Numbered from the stretch's first letter, positions 35,280 through 47,862 are shown. The stretch: DNA of 64,000 bases from Lumnitzera littorea (GCA_024138015.1 JAMXBB010000010.1:54786351-54850350); one strand, 5' to 3'. The notes: generated from the letters alone by a model not told the origin. Numbers and translations are program-made.

Positions 35280-36151
35280 CTCCTCTTTGTTGCCTACAAA
35301 CTTTTGCAATTATCCCCTTTGAATAGCATCCTCGAGTGGATTTTTCAAATGTATGCACTCATCCATATTATGACCTTGATCTCCATTGAAATTGTAGTAC
35401 TTGTTAGAGTTCTTTCTCGCAAGACTATTCTTCATTCTATCTGACTAAGCTAAGAAACATTGGTTGCATACCTCCATCAAAATATTCAACTTAGGTCGGT
35501 TGAGGGAGTATGCTTAGCAAAGGATGGGATTGGCCTCTTCTAATCTTCTAAGGGTTGGTTAAGCTTACTGTAAGTATCAAAATTCCTTCTTAACCTATCT
35601 TTCACAGACCCTTTATCCTTTTTCGACCTTTTCTCCTGCTTATCTTTCTCTAACTCTCTTCTGCTTGCATCTAATCTTCTTAATGAATGAATTTTTCTAA
35701 CCTTTAGGTAAAGTCATCCAAAGAGGTTGGTGGGTGCTTGCGAAGGGGTTTAAAGAAGTTGGAATCCTCCTTGACTCCTCTACAAATGGCATGAAGCACC
35801 ATACTCTTTTAGTCGTTGGTGATTCTTACCATTAATTGGTTGAATGTATGGGCATAACCCTAATTAACTCCCTTAGTTTATCTAATTGAGGTACAAAGTG
35901 AAAGAGTCATTGGTAGGAGGTTTGCTAGCCAAGAAGTATTGGCATAATTCGTTAGCCAATTGGTCGAAGGAAGAAATGAAGGATGCTTTCAAAGAGTTAA
36001 ACCAGCTGTTGGCAAACTTCTTGAAAGTATAAGGGAAGACTTTATAAGCAATTGCATGAGACAAACCATATAACTCATTAAACATGTGAAATGTAATTCA
36101 AATGGTTGTATGGGTCCTTTCTTTTATCATATGTATCAAATTGAAAGGACT
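35280..36151 (-). pseudogene. Tat-type gypsy gag remnant (minus strand)
   Basis: On the minus strand a frame at 35882-36085 reads KVFPYTFKKFANSWFNSL, then SFDQLANELCQYF and ASKPPTNDS, the core of Tat-type gag. Just upstream, FDTYDKRKDPYNHL (about 36106-36147) is the usual gag entry motif. Downstream frames continue with LRKYIQSFNQ and an Arg/Lys-rich tail. It is cut on its 5' side at 36151 by the next element, so the rest of its gag is missing here. Confidence 0.75.
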
Positions 36152-37101
36152 TGATACGAATCGACCTACAACCATCTCTAAGCTACGGCTGACTTGTTCT
36201 AAGTTAAGGCTGACCTATCCTACTTAAGCCCTAGTTAATTCTATAAGGCCTAAAAAGGAAAGAAAGACAGTTCGGCAACAACTCTATTAGTTACTGAGAA
36301 GACCAAGGACTAAACAGCTTAGGTCCTAAGTCTAAAGACCAACTCAATATGGCACAAGGAATCTAGTATCGAGCAATCCATAAGTTTAGCAACTGCAGGC
36401 CGACCTCACTAGGAGCATGGCCAAGCATAATAAGACCTCAAGGAATTTAGCTCTAACTTTAGCTCGAACAACCAGCTATTAACCTGATCTTGTTCAAACT
36501 CGACCTACCCTAAAAAAGCTTGGATACCTTGCATACTAACCTTCTTGTTAAATGCACCATTTAACATTGTTTTATACACTTGTAAATATTTTCCTTAACT
36601 TTAGTTGTAGGCCTACTTTAGGGTCTAAGGCCTTATACACTATTTACATTTTTGCTACTAGGGTTTTAGGATGTATTATAAATAGTAACTTTTGTAAGTA
36701 GTAGATAATCATCATCAATTATTCAAAACATTCTTTAGAGAATTTCTCTCAAAGCTTGCTTTAAGCTTGTCTCCTTCTTGAGTGATTATTAAGCGTACTA
36801 TTCCTCTTTAATCTACTCGTGTTCTTATCAATCTTTTCCTTAAGATTATAGTGAATCTCTCATTTGAGTGAGTTATAGAGTCATTTCTAACTCCCATTTG
36901 AAATCTGAGTGTTGATTTAATGTTATGAGTTGTATTAAACCCTATTTTGAGCTCACCTTACTGATTGTGTTTGTGTTTTGGTGCATAATATCCATATACT
37001 TCACATCCCAAAACTTCATTCCACTTACTAATTTCTCTTTTCCATTGAACTTTGAATACCTATTCATAGTTCATGTTTTATGTGTACTTTGAATCGTATC
37101 A
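36152..37101 (+). repeat. 5' LTR of the gag-only element
   Basis: 950 bp, starting TGATAC and ending GTATCA, a perfect six-base terminal inverted repeat. It contains ACTATAAATAGTAAC-like TATA text (ATTATAAATAG near 36672). It aligns along about 640 bases with 39344-39988. Confidence 0.85.
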
Positions 37102-37104
37102 TCT

Positions 37105-37120
37105 TTATATCAGAGCTTTA
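37105..37120 (+). other. Primer binding site (initiator tRNA-Met type)
   Basis: TTATATCAGAGCTTTA follows three bases after the LTR end. It is close to the TGGTATCAGAGC primer site of plant elements that use initiator methionine tRNA. Confidence 0.7.
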
Positions 37121-37539
37121 GGGTGATACAAAAGTTAGTGTTCTTCAAAGTTTGATTCATGAGTTCTTACTCTTTTGTGAACTGCTGTTTAAGTTATGGT
37201 TTATTATGTTGTACGTAATAGTGGTAGTGGTACTTGAGTTCTTGAAGTATATTGTATCGAATAGTGATAGTTTTTGAGTTGTTGTCAACTATATTTTAGT
37301 TAGTAGTAGTGATTTTAGCTATTGTTTCTGGTTGTAATTTGTCCTTAGAAGTGTTATAGTAGTTGAAGTAATAATTGGAAGTCATAGGTAGTTATAGATA
37401 TCAAAGTTGTGGTGATTATAAGTTGAGTTGAGTGAATTATGTATTTGTTAAAATCTCTTAGAATGAATTATTGTATGGATGAGGATGTTTGAAGATAGTG
37501 TGAATATCGGTGGTGATAGTCTTCGTGGATGTTTGAGGC

Positions 37540-39380
37540 AATGTGTTGATAATCTGGAATATCATATTCAAAATCTCACAATTCTATCTAGGAGTTTTTT
37601 GGTTTAGTTAGAAACCACAGACATGTAGGCTAAGGTGAAAGAAGAGATTGAGCACCGACCAATGGAAGTAACTCCAACGAGCTTGGTAATGATGAACGAT
37701 AGCTTAGAAGAGCTATCGAGTCCAAGCAAAGAAGAGACCAATTTGAGCCAAGGAGAAGCAATGATAGGAGTATTGATTCTGAGGTGAACTAAGGAGCCCC
37801 AAGAAGAGAGCTAGAGCCGAGAAGAGATTTGGTTGAGCAGAGCTCCAATAGAAGTGGTTGATCTGAGGTGAACTGAGTAGTTCGAAATGCAAGTGATGAG
37901 CCTCAAACACATAGCCGAGAACTTGACAACATTAAGCTTAAGCTACCAACCTTCAGTGGTAGTAGTCAACCTAAAGAGTTCTTCGACTAAGTTCCTCGAC
38001 TGGGTTCCTTAAGTAGAGAAGTTATTCGAGTGTTATGAATTCCATGATGGGACTAAGGTTAAGTTAGCCTCATTGTCCCATACTGAGTATGTTAGTCTTT
38101 GGTAAGATAAGTTAATTGCTAAGCTTAACGCTGAAGGAGAAGAGCCGATTAGAACTTAAAGGCTTATGAAACATTTGATTAATCAGGGATTTGTGCCAAC
38201 TTACTTCAAGCAAGAGATGCTCTATGCTTTCCAGCACCTAAGGCAAGGTCAAGACACTGCTAAAGAGTACTTACAAGAGTTTGAGACCTTGATGACCAGA
38301 TGTGAGATTGCTAAGCCCTAGGGCCACATTATTGCTAGGTTCTTGAGTAGACTCCGAGACGACATAGCTGACGTAGTCGAGCTATAACCATTTAACTCAT
38401 TGGATGAGCTAATCAATTTGGCATTAAAGGTAGAGAGACAAAGGAGAAGAATGTACTAGAGGTCGACTAGCTGACCTCAAAATGGTAGCCTTAAGCTTGA
38501 GAGGTATAAGGAGAAGAAAAGGTTAGAGAAGAAGATGGAAAAAGGAAAGTCTAGTTGACCTAACTGGGCTGAGATGAAGAAGGTTGAGAAGGAAAGAGTG
38601 CTCGACACTAAGAGCCAAGAAGTTAAATGCTTCACATGCTTCGAATATGGACATATTGTCTCTTAATGTCCAAATAAGAGGGTCATGATTTTGAAAGGTG
38701 AAGGATTGAACACTCAAGTAGAGAGTCAGAGTGACAAGAGCTTGAGAAGTGACATAGAAGAGGTCAATATCTATCCAAATATGGATGGACTCTTAGCTAA
38801 GATAAGTCGACAGTTTGACCTGAAAGAAGACTTAGGCCAAAGGGAGAACTTATTCTAGATCCAATGTTTGGTGAATGGGAAGACTTGTTCCTTGGTTGTT
38901 GATAGAGGTAGTTGTACCAACATCATTTTTTCTGAGTTTATTATAAGGTTGAAACTGTCAACCTAGCTATATCCTTGACCTTATGGACTAAAGTGGTTTA
39001 ATGATAAGGGTATGGTCCATGTGCATAAGAGAGCTCGGATAGCATTCAAGGTTAGACAATATGAGGATAAGCTTGACTTTGACATAGTGCCTATAAATGT
39101 AGCAAATTTAATTCTTGGCCGAGCTTGGGAGTACAACAGGAGAGTGATTCATGATGGTTTCTTTAACACTTACACAATTTGGAAGGATGAGAAGAGTTAT
39201 TGTTTGACCCCTATGAGTGTTGAGGAGATTCAAAGTAGCTTTGCACCCATGGTAAAAAGAAAGAGCAAGAGGAGTCTGTTTAGCATCCAAGCCTATGCTC
39301 ATCACTTAAAGTCGAGGATGACTTTTTTTCAGCTCTACGATGATGATAGGAATCAACCTATGACCATCTACAAGCCATGA
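37540..39380 (+). pseudogene. Gypsy gag and protease of the gag-only element
   Basis: Pieces in order: KLPTFSGSSQPKEFFD (about 37945); LINQGFVPTYFKQEMLYAF and RQGQDTAKEYLQEFETLM (38170-38295), the gag core; ARFLSRLRDDIADVVEL (38335-38385); a zinc knuckle CFTCFEYGHIVS-stop-C (38631-38672), where a stop replaces one spacer residue; and a protease with VVDRGSCTNIIF (about 38897-38932), in which the usual D-S/T-G active site reads D-R-G. A longer open part at 39012-39380 (LILGRAWEYNRRVIHDGF) is the protease C-terminal segment and continues into the 3' LTR. In-frame stops and the altered active site make it non-functional. Confidence 0.85.
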
Positions 39381-39988
39381 TTGACTTGTTCTAAGCTAAG
39401 GCTAACCTACCTTACTTAAGGCCGAGTTGATACCAAAAGGTTGAAAAAGCAAAGAAAGATAGCTTGGCAACAAAAAGACTAAAGACCAAACAACTAAGGT
39501 CCCAAGTCTAAAGATTAGCTCAACATGGCATGAGGAATCTAGTGCCGAGCATTCCATGAGTTCAGTAATTGTGGGCTGACCTCATTGGGAGCTCAGCCAA
39601 GCATAATAAGACTTCAAGGAATCTAGCTCCAACTCTAGTTTGAATAACCAGTTGTCGACTTAATCCTTGTTAAACTCGACCTACCTCAACATAGCTTTGA
39701 TATCTTACATATTGACCTTCTTATTAAACCCACTGTTTAACATAATTTTGTACACTTGTAAATATTTTCCTTAACTTTAGTTGTGGACCTACTTTAAGAT
39801 TTAAGACCTTGTACACTATTTACATCTTTGCTACTAGGGTTTTAGGATGTACTATAAATAGTAACTTTTGTATGTAGTAGATAATCATCATCAATTATCC
39901 AGAACATTTTTTAGAGAATTTCTCTTGAAGCGTACTTTAAGCTTATCTCCTTTTTGAGTGATTATTGAGTGTGTTATTCCTCTTTAGG
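39344..39988 (+). repeat. 3' LTR of the gag-only element (truncated)
   Basis: It starts TGATAGGAATC and matches the 5' LTR up to TATTCCTCTTTA (about 39988), where similarity stops. The shared text includes ACTTGTAAATATTTTCC and GCTACTAGGGTTTTAGGATG. The last part of the LTR is missing. Confidence 0.85.
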
Positions 39989-40813
39989 AGAGCTCAATTT
40001 CATACTTGTAAGCATAAGACCTTGTCATTTCCTTATTGAGTTCATCGTGATGGACATAAAAGATCAAGATCAAGTATTAATCCTTAGGAGATCGTTCTTG
40101 GCTACTTCTTGAGCCATTTTAAACACGTAAGAGAGAGCAGTTCTTTTAGAAAGTAGAAAACAAAAGGTAATGCTCTAGGCCAAAGAATGAAATCAACAAC
40201 TAAGGGAAGGAGGTTAAGATTTGAATTTTGAACAGGGGAGTTGCATGAGAAAAAGAAGGAACTATGAGTAAGGGCTGGGGAGTTGTAGAACATGAGCCTT
40301 AGAGGATAGATGTGGATCTACCATGAGATGACACTAATAAGCTAGACTGAAGCCTTAAAAACAAGCACTTGGTGAGAGGTAACCCAACCCACCATCTTCT
40401 CTCTATCTTTTTATTTATGTTAGATATGTTTCCTTTTATGTTTCATAGGCGTTTGTAAATAAATAAAGGAATATAGAATCCATCATTCAAGCATATCATC
40501 AAAGAAATTTCAGAAGGAAATCATAGACTCAAAACATGCCTAGAAACCAAGGGAGTTCTGTTTTAGCTTTCCCTCTTTTACTTTCTAATTATGTATGCAC
40601 TAAATTGCTAAATATATTTATTGAACCTAAAGTTAGGAGAAGAGAAGGTTAAACATGAAAATTGAAAGTTGTGTAGTTCTCAATAGGCTTTAATGATTGA
40701 ATTAATTCACACTAAGTTATCCCTTCTATGCACTGAATAACATGATCTTTTTTCTGAAAGTTAGATTTGTCTTCCCTTACACTTAATGCTTTTCACCTCA
40801 AGCATGTTATTAT
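39989..40813. other. Non-coding DNA, unassigned
   Basis: Probably transposon-derived, as it joins a truncated LTR. No domain is recognised on either strand; the minus frame at 40102-40293 is not supported. Confidence 0.4.
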
Positions 40814-41650
40814 TAAAGCTATCCAAGTGGGTTAAATGGGCTAATCCAGCTCAACTAACTTTAGCCCCCGGGTTAAATGGGCTAATCAATCTTAGACCAC
40901 TTTATAAATGGGTTAGAATTTGCTAGCTTAGCCTGGCTTACATAGTTTGGTAGGTCAAACGGGCCAACCCACTTATTTGGCCCATTTAACCCACTCATGT
41001 ATTGTTGTGGGTAACCTATTTTTATGTTTTTATAGGTTAAAGGGTTAACCCAACATGTTTAACCCACTTACTACTATGTTTTGCTAGACAAGTCAACATA
41101 ACTACTTATGAAAATGAGTCATAGTTCATCGTCAGTCTCGCTTTCTGTTGTATTATTTGTAGTACTTGATACAAAAATTACTATTGTGTAGATAAGGTAT
41201 TAAATCCTTTACAACCTCGAAAAGGTGGTATGCTAGAAATGTTTCCACACAAATTGTAAGAGGAATCACATGCTACATACTTTTCAAAAGCATATCCAAA
41301 TAATAAATTTGAAAAAAGTTGCTTAGTACATTACATCAAATAATCAATCTAGTAATTTTGATGGATAAAATCAATGCATCTCAATAGTCAACATTACCAT
41401 TTATGCATTTACGTATATGTATATTGAAAAATGTAGAGTATGTTTTTACTTTTTCAAATATCTAAAAAAAAAAAAAGAAAAAGCGGGTTTACTCATTAAC
41501 TTGTAAGCTAGCTTGCTTTAACCTGTGGGCTAAATGGGTTAGGCCAAACTGGCCCACTTTTTATATGGGTTGAAAATCTTAGCCTTAACTCGCTTTTAAA
41601 ACGGGTTAAACAGGCTAGCTCGCTAGCCAAAACCCATTTGTACAACTTTA
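40814..41650. mobile_element. hAT-like MITE, second family
   Basis: It starts TAAAGCTATCCAAGTGGGTT and ends with the inverse of TAAAGTTGTACAAATGGGTT, 16 of 20 bases matching. Flanks GTTATTAT (40806-40813) and GTCATTAT (41651-41658) match at 7 of 8 bases, as an aged hAT duplication. The 837-bp interior is full of GGGTTAAATGGGCTAA repeats in both orientations near the ends and is non-coding. Confidence 0.75.
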
Positions 41651-42645
41651 GTCATTATTTTTATAAAGTTTGTATGAGTGAAACTAAAAAGAAGTGATTA
41701 GGCTTAATTTCGAATGAATTCCCTTGTGAATTAGTCAATAATACTTTTCAATACTTTGTAATCAATTCATGACATCTTTGTTTTGTTTTGTTATGCTTAA
41801 TTTAGGCATAGTCTGGAGATTTGAAGCTAAGGAAATGTTTTGACTTTGTGTTAGGTTTTTGTGTTTTTGGAAGTCAACCTAATTATAGACACCATTCTTT
41901 TGAGGAATTTAGAAGTCTATTAATATCATGTGAATGGAAGTGGGTATTGGATTTACCTAAACATACCATAACAATTGTACAATGAATGCCTAAAAGCAAA
42001 AATGAATGAAAAAGAAATTATGAAAATAAAGCAAAAGTCAGTACAACGAAAAATTGTGAGCCTATAACAAAAAAAAAAAAAAAAAAGAAAGTGAAAAGGA
42101 AAAGCAAAAGAAAAATGAAAAAGAAAGAAATAGATAAAGTTGAAAATTTGAAAAATATAAAAAGAAAATAATTGGCAAGAAATGGAATTCATATGAAAGT
42201 TGTAGAGGCAAAGTAGGATATGATTCAATTATCACTTTTTTTGCATGGCATTGGTAAACTCATGAGCCTGATGAGGAATAAGTATATACATGGACCGACA
42301 AATTAAACACCCTAACCTCTCATTTTGTTTGGAATGTTAGACTTAACTTTAAATTTTCTAAGCTTAACCTAAATGGTAATGTTAACTTCTCTAAGCATTG
42401 ATTCTTGAATAAATTATATGGTTTTTGATTTGCATGCATTTGATTGGTCATAAGTGGAACAAATTCAACATCACTTTTAAAGAGTTTTATGTAAATTGAA
42501 TGCATGCAAACTTTGCATTTTCAAAGAAATGACATACTCTTGATTTTGATTGAGTGTAAAGGAAAGGCATGCTTGTCCTCTCTTTTCTACAAATAAATTT
42601 TAAAGGCTTCCTTGAGGATAAGAAAAGTTCTAAAGTTGGGTGTAG
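41651..42645 (+). other. Athila-type 3' untranslated region
   Basis: The stretch ends CTTCCTTGAGGATAAG and then TTCTAAAGTTGGGTG, the text that precedes the 3' LTR in Athila-lineage elements. An A/G-rich tract lies at 42069-42135. No open frame is recognised; env-like sequence was not found. Confidence 0.5.
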
Positions 42646-44416
42646 TGATCATGGTTCAAAATACGCAATTTCACCTAACTTTAAAGCTTGCATTTGTGCA
42701 TAAATTTGAGAAAATTTAACAAATTTTACATAAAAATTGAGTTTACGTACAAGACGAACTAACTTGAGCAATATTGAGAGAAATATATGAAAAAGATGAA
42801 TTTTAGTTGAATTTTATTAATTTTATCTTATAAATGTAGGTGTATAGGGGTTACTATGGTCTTAGTAGCCCCCATTGGTCGATTAAGGGGTAAAAAATTT
42901 CAGAAGTGTGGAATAGGCTACAGACTGATCAATATGCCCTAAAGTGTCAGGGTGAATCGACTAATGTAGCAATTGATCGAGAGAAGAAGACGCTAATTAA
43001 ATAGAAAGTTGCAAAAGTCACTTAACCATACAAATCAATCTGTATAATCCTTACCAATCGATTGGCAAAAGAAATTAGTGATTAGGGTTTAGCATGCCTA
43101 AAATCTTAATCCAAAACGCTGCGTTTCATATAATATAGAGCAAATGGTAGAGTGACATATATCTACTGATCGATCGGTAGACCCTATTACCGATCAATTG
43201 GTAGTTCAATTTTATAAATATTCGCATTTCTATAGAAAATTGAGAGCCACAATTAGGATTTTGTTAGGGTTTTAGCTTAGTTTTGCATGCTCATTGTTGT
43301 CTTTACTGTTTTGTTGTATTTTCTATGTTATTCAACACTTGTTCTTGAGATTTAAATCATATTTCTTATTATTTGAAGTAGATTAAAGCATGTTATCATC
43401 TTGCATCTCCTTTTATCTTCTTGTTCTTGTTTAAATAGTTCTTTATCTTGTTTTATCATGGAAGTTGCTGCATTCTTTAAAACATTGTCGTTATTGTTGA
43501 AAACATGAGTAGTTAAGTAGTTTCTTATGGGTTTGTGATAATGTAGAAGACATAGTTGATGAACTCTTATAGTTTTGATATGGGTTTGTGTATTTACTTG
43601 GGATTTTGGTGTTTAATGCTCTATGTTATTAAGGTACTAGAAATTGATTCTTTTAATGGGTTTTCTCACAATTATGAGATCGATAAGAGATTAGTCTTAA
43701 GAAATCCCTTGAGAGTTAAAAGGATTTGCATAATTATGAGATTGAAAGGAGAATAGTCATGTAATTTCTAACATGAGCCAATAAATTTGGAGAGTATTGA
43801 TGAATGGCTTTTTACAACTATGAGACCGAGAGGACATTGGAAGTAGGGATCTCATTGAATTCTCACTACTTTATGCGGTTTTAGTGAGTTAGGATAAGTT
43901 ATGAAACAGAGAGAAGATTGACCTTCTAATTTCTAGAATTGAAGCACTTAATTCATGATAGGAATTAAGTGTTTAGCTAATCGTATAGAAAAATGAGACT
44001 AGGATGAGATTTTTTAATACGTAGTTAAATGAGATGCCTTATCTCAAATTGACTTCAAGTGAATTCCATCAAAATCCAATTAAAAACCATACCTGATGCC
44101 ATAGCAGCGTAACCTCACCATTACATTGAAAGCATGTCACAAGTTTATGTCTTTAGTATTTGTGCTAGTTATTACCTTTTTGCTCTCATTTTCATTTTTA
44201 ATTACAACTTATCAATTTTTAATTGATTCACCTAGATTAGAGTAGTAGATTATAGTTTGGTATTGGGAAAAACCCTTCTCTTCAAGGAAACGAATTGGTG
44301 AATACTCACTGGTTTTATTCTTACAAATGATACGGCATACTAGTCAATTAGAACGACATGTTTTCAAAGAATCTTCATTTTCTAAAATCCATTATTTTTA
44401 TTTGTGTCTTATGTCA
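42646..44416 (+). repeat. Athila-type LTR
   Basis: About 1.77 kb from TGATCATGG to ATGTCA, set between an Athila-like 3' region on the left and a tRNA-Asp-like primer site on the right. The ends are inferred from this context and from the TG...CA rule, as no second copy is in the window. Confidence 0.55.
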
Positions 44417-44427
44417 TGGTTTGTTTT

Positions 44428-44445
44428 TGGCACCTTTGCTAGGGA
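44428..44445 (+). other. Primer binding site, tRNA-Asp type
   Basis: TGGCACCTTTGCTAGGGA resembles the Athila-lineage primer site TGGCGCCGTTGCCGGGG, which pairs with the 3' end of tRNA-Asp. Most differences are C-to-T or G-to-A, consistent with decay of methylated DNA. Confidence 0.7.
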
Positions 44446-45065
44446 CTAACTTGTATTTTCAAATCTATTATTTCTTCGGTGTTTTTTTCTCTTTTGTTAA
44501 TAATTTATCTTCAAGGGCTTATTAATTATTAGAACTCCAATCATGCGTTTTCGATAAAATAGATAGTATTGATAAATTTTCACTTTTGTTAAATTAAATA
44601 TTTTATGTACTTTATTTTGCAAATAACCTCTTCTAAGGATACTTCTTTTAATTTTTGTGAACTTATATTAAAAATTTATTTGATTTCTAGAATATTTTTT
44701 AGAAATCCTAAATCTATCGATTATAAGCAACTACAGTCATATTACGTTGTAGTACTTATGACTTGTGCTACTCATGACTACTTAATTTCTTTACTAACCA
44801 AGTCATGTTTCCTAAGTCCCATATTTATCAAGGATGTGTTACTACTTTGAGTTCTCGATAGTTAGTTGAAAATCGGAGTCTCATACCCATGTACTCCTAA
44901 TTGTAGGTTACGACTACAATAGTAACTAGTCATATCTTACAAATTATTCCAAATTTAATTATTATTATTATTATTATAAGTTCTTATGTGTTTCTATGCT
45001 TACTAGATGTCATTTGTCAAGTTTGAATTTTCGATTTCTTTGTCTTAATTTGATTTCCTATTTTG
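44446..45065 (+). other. Leader of the Athila element to the right of the LTR
   Basis: About 620 bases of AT-rich leader with no gag recognised before the sequence is cut by the large non-coding element at 45066. An 81-codon frame at 44605-44850 has no known domain. Confidence 0.4.
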
Positions 45066-45839
45066 TGACTAATACTAAACTTTAACCCATTCAGTATTAA
45101 TTATCGATTAGAGAAATTAGGAAATTTTAGTTCTTTTTAAAAAAATTTTTGAGTCGCCACTGATTGGAGTTAGGAAAAAGAGAAATCGAAATCAATTGGA
45201 TGGATTGACTACGATTTAGCTACTAATCTTTGATTTTAATTTCATAAAAAACTAGAGGGTTCTGAATTCGATGACTAACTTATTAAATCCTAATGGATAC
45301 TATTATAGATTTCCCGAAATAAGGTTTATTCTTCCAAATTATCCTTTTTAATTTTTTTTAAGAAAAATAAAATTAAAAAAAAATAAATATAAAAAAAAAT
45401 TAAGTTTTTACAGATTTTTACCATCCTTTTGAAGGTACCTACATATCCGTTAGTTGAGATCAAACATCCATAGATTTTTTCGAAAACTTTAGTGTATTGG
45501 TTTATTTTAATTTTGAAAATCGACCGGGTTTAAGTAATTATCAATTTAATTTATTTAAATAAAATTCTAAAAGGGTACTAATCCCATAGTATTTTTATTT
45601 TATAAAAATTTCTAAAATGTCTTAGTTTTTTTAAAGTTTTTTATTAATTTTTTAATTTTTAAAAATAATTTTCTAAATGAGAAAACTAAGGTTAGAAAAA
45701 AGATTTCTTAAGCTAATATATATTTTTTCTTTTCATACTTTAAAACAACTACTTAAACTAATCAAAATAAATAACTAAATAAATATGAATGAGTATAATA
45801 ATAATAATAATTCAAGACCGAATTGGATTTGGCTATTAT

Positions 45840-46830
45840 ACAGTTAGTGAAGTAGTGAGTGTTGTCCGCTTGTGTGTATATGCGTAGACTGTGTAGTGAC
45901 CTATGGATGTGGACAATGGATGGAATGTGGTGTATTGTACGTGTGTGATTTAAACAAGTAGTGAACATGTACGAGTTAGGTGTGAGTGGTGTTGTCATGT
46001 AGACGTGCAGCAGTATGACTATGGATGATGTGTGTACGCGAGTGTTGAGTGCTGTGGATGTGCAATGGCATGATGACTCTAGACAGTGGATAGATTGTGT
46101 GTGAGTCAGGTGTGCTTGTGTGTGTTTAGTGATTAGGAGAAGGATGTTGCTGTTGCATGTGATCGGCGAAGTGTACGGTGTGAAGTGATGCGCGCATCTT
46201 TACATAGTTGTGTCCATGATAGGGTTGTAGACATTAGGTGTCGTCTTCCTTTAGTGTTCGGATTGGGCTACTAGTTGGGGTTGAGCAATTGGCATTTACA
46301 GATGATGAAGGGTGTTGGTGATAGGTTGTTATTTATGGGGGTGATTGTAGCTATTCAGCAACATGTGTAGTGGATGGTGTTGATTAGTGCAGTGTAGCAG
46401 TAGTGTGTAGCTATGTAGTTGAGTTGTATAGCTACTATAATGAAGTACATGGTATGCTTAGGTTGTTATCTTGTTGCATGAGTTTGAGCACTAGCTGGAC
46501 AGTTGCAATCATGTTGCTTCTAGGGAGTGGCGAGTGGGGTATGTCTATGTACTGTAGTATGGGTATAGGTCTTGGCTGATCAGTGTGTGTGGTTAGTAGA
46601 CAGTGTGTGCTATGTGTTGTGTATGAGGATGGGGACACCATAATTGTAGTGACATGGGGATTGTGGGGTTAGAGTGTTGGGGAAAGAGGACTTTGGTGAA
46701 GTTGTGTGCTATTTGGGATTGTTTGGTTTGATGTGTATGCAAGTAGTGGATAAGTGAATTTATGAGGGTCGTCAGATGTGAATAGGGGCTAGTCGAGAGA
46801 GGGTCTTTAGGGTAAGTGTGTAATTTAATT
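45840..46830. repeat. G/T-rich block of element A
   Basis: For about 1 kb the plus strand is strongly enriched in G and T with many GTGTGT, TGTGG and GTAGTG words, quite unlike the AT-rich DNA on both sides. Minus-strand frames such as 46435-46641 come from this bias. Confidence 0.75.
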
Positions 46831-47124
46831 TTATTTTATGTCATGCAATCGATATTTATAAAGTTTGGAAACAAATCTTTTAGATCATATCAATTCTAAA
46901 TTAATAAAGATCTAAAATAAATTCAATTATTTTATATCGACTCAAATTTGATTTGATAAAAATCCAAATTAGATTTGAATTGCACAAATTTTTATCATAT
47001 TAGATTTAAATATAATTTTATTTAAATTCAAAAGATTTGATAAGATTTAAAATTAGATTCAAATTCCGTACGCTCAACCGATTTTCACAAAATGAAAGAA
47101 AAAATAAAAGATATATGTGTGCTT

Positions 47125-47205
47125 AGTGAGATTCAAACCCATGACATTAAGCTAACTTAATGCCAATACTCAAATACTTATTTGTTAGCTCGTTGGTCTA
47201 TACCT
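47125..47205 (-). other. tRNA-like segment in element A
   Basis: On the minus strand GAGCTAACAAAT (box A-like, 47181-47192) is followed about 40 bases later by GGTTTGAATC (box B-like, 47130-47139). The spacing fits a tRNA-type internal RNA polymerase III promoter. The same pair occurs at the matching place in element B in a better preserved form. It is degenerate here. Confidence 0.5.
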
Positions 47206-47468
47206 TCACATTTAGTTTAATTAAATTGTATTTAAGTTACGTGATCTTCTAAAATTAAACTACTTGAAATGAGCTAAAATTAAATCCATTGATCCTAAAA
47301 CATTTTACTTTCTAAAAATCTATTTTCATAAAAAAATCTTTATAATTTTTCTTTTTTTTTTTTCATTTTTATCATTTTTCAATTTTTTATATTTTTTATA
47401 TATTTGAATTAGGACCCTTTAAAAAACAAGAATTAAAACTATAAGGGTGCAAAAATTGGATGTCTACA

Positions 47469-47862
47469 TCATTCAACAAGAGTGAAAAATAAAAGACATT
47501 TTCTTTTTTCCTCCTTTAACTTAGGCTTATGGTCATGGAAGCTATGGGTCTAAATGAATTTATGAATAAATAAACATTACATACAATACACTACACACAT
47601 CCAAATCCTTCCAATTATATTTGTACTTATCTACATCATAATTATTAATGCCATGTAACATAAAATTTAAAAGTTACTAACTCATTTTACTAAGAATTCT
47701 CAACACATGAGTAATTCATATTTCCATTTCTTTTTCTAAATTTTATTTTATTTTATATTTTTCTATATAAGCTAGTTATCTAAATTTCATCATGGACCAA
47801 CTTCTCCACTACTTGTAGCAATAAAAAGGGGATGCTATGGTCAAATTTCTATTGCTCATATT
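47469..47862. other. Non-coding spacer
   Basis: AT-rich sequence between element A and the repeat module; no gene or element end is recognised. Confidence 0.45.

Larger units (their letters stand above)
36152..39988 (+). mobile_element. Gag-protease-only LTR retrotransposon (TR-GAG-like)
   Basis: Two direct repeats (36152-37101 and 39344 to about 39988) bracket a decayed gag and protease on the plus strand. Reverse transcriptase and integrase are absent; the protease frame runs straight into the 3' LTR. Small elements with LTRs and gag only are known in plants as TR-GAGs and need enzymes from other elements. The 3' LTR lacks its last 300 bases or so, probably by a later deletion or rearrangement at about 39988. 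Confidence 0.75.
45066..47468 (-). mobile_element. Large non-coding element A (TGTAGACATCC end)
   Basis: On the plus strand it begins TGACTAATACTAAAC and ends GGATGTCTACA, so on the minus strand it starts TGTAGACATCC. Near its left end is GAGTCGCCACTGATTGGAGT, a phrase shared with element B at about 53.2 kb, and the order of the further blocks is also shared. The body holds a G/T-rich stretch and a tRNA-like segment. No protein domain is seen. It could be a very large LTR or a non-autonomous element. No target duplication was found, so the exact ends are uncertain. Confidence 0.65.

Noticed and set aside
40881..41645. Telomere-like repeats (GGGTTAAA)
   Set aside because: The motif is GGGTTAAATGGGCTAA rather than TTTAGGG and is bounded by hAT-type ends and flanking duplications.
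41953..42228. Phe-rich minus-strand frame of 91 codons
   Set aside because: It is the reverse of an A/G-rich tract in the Athila 3' region.
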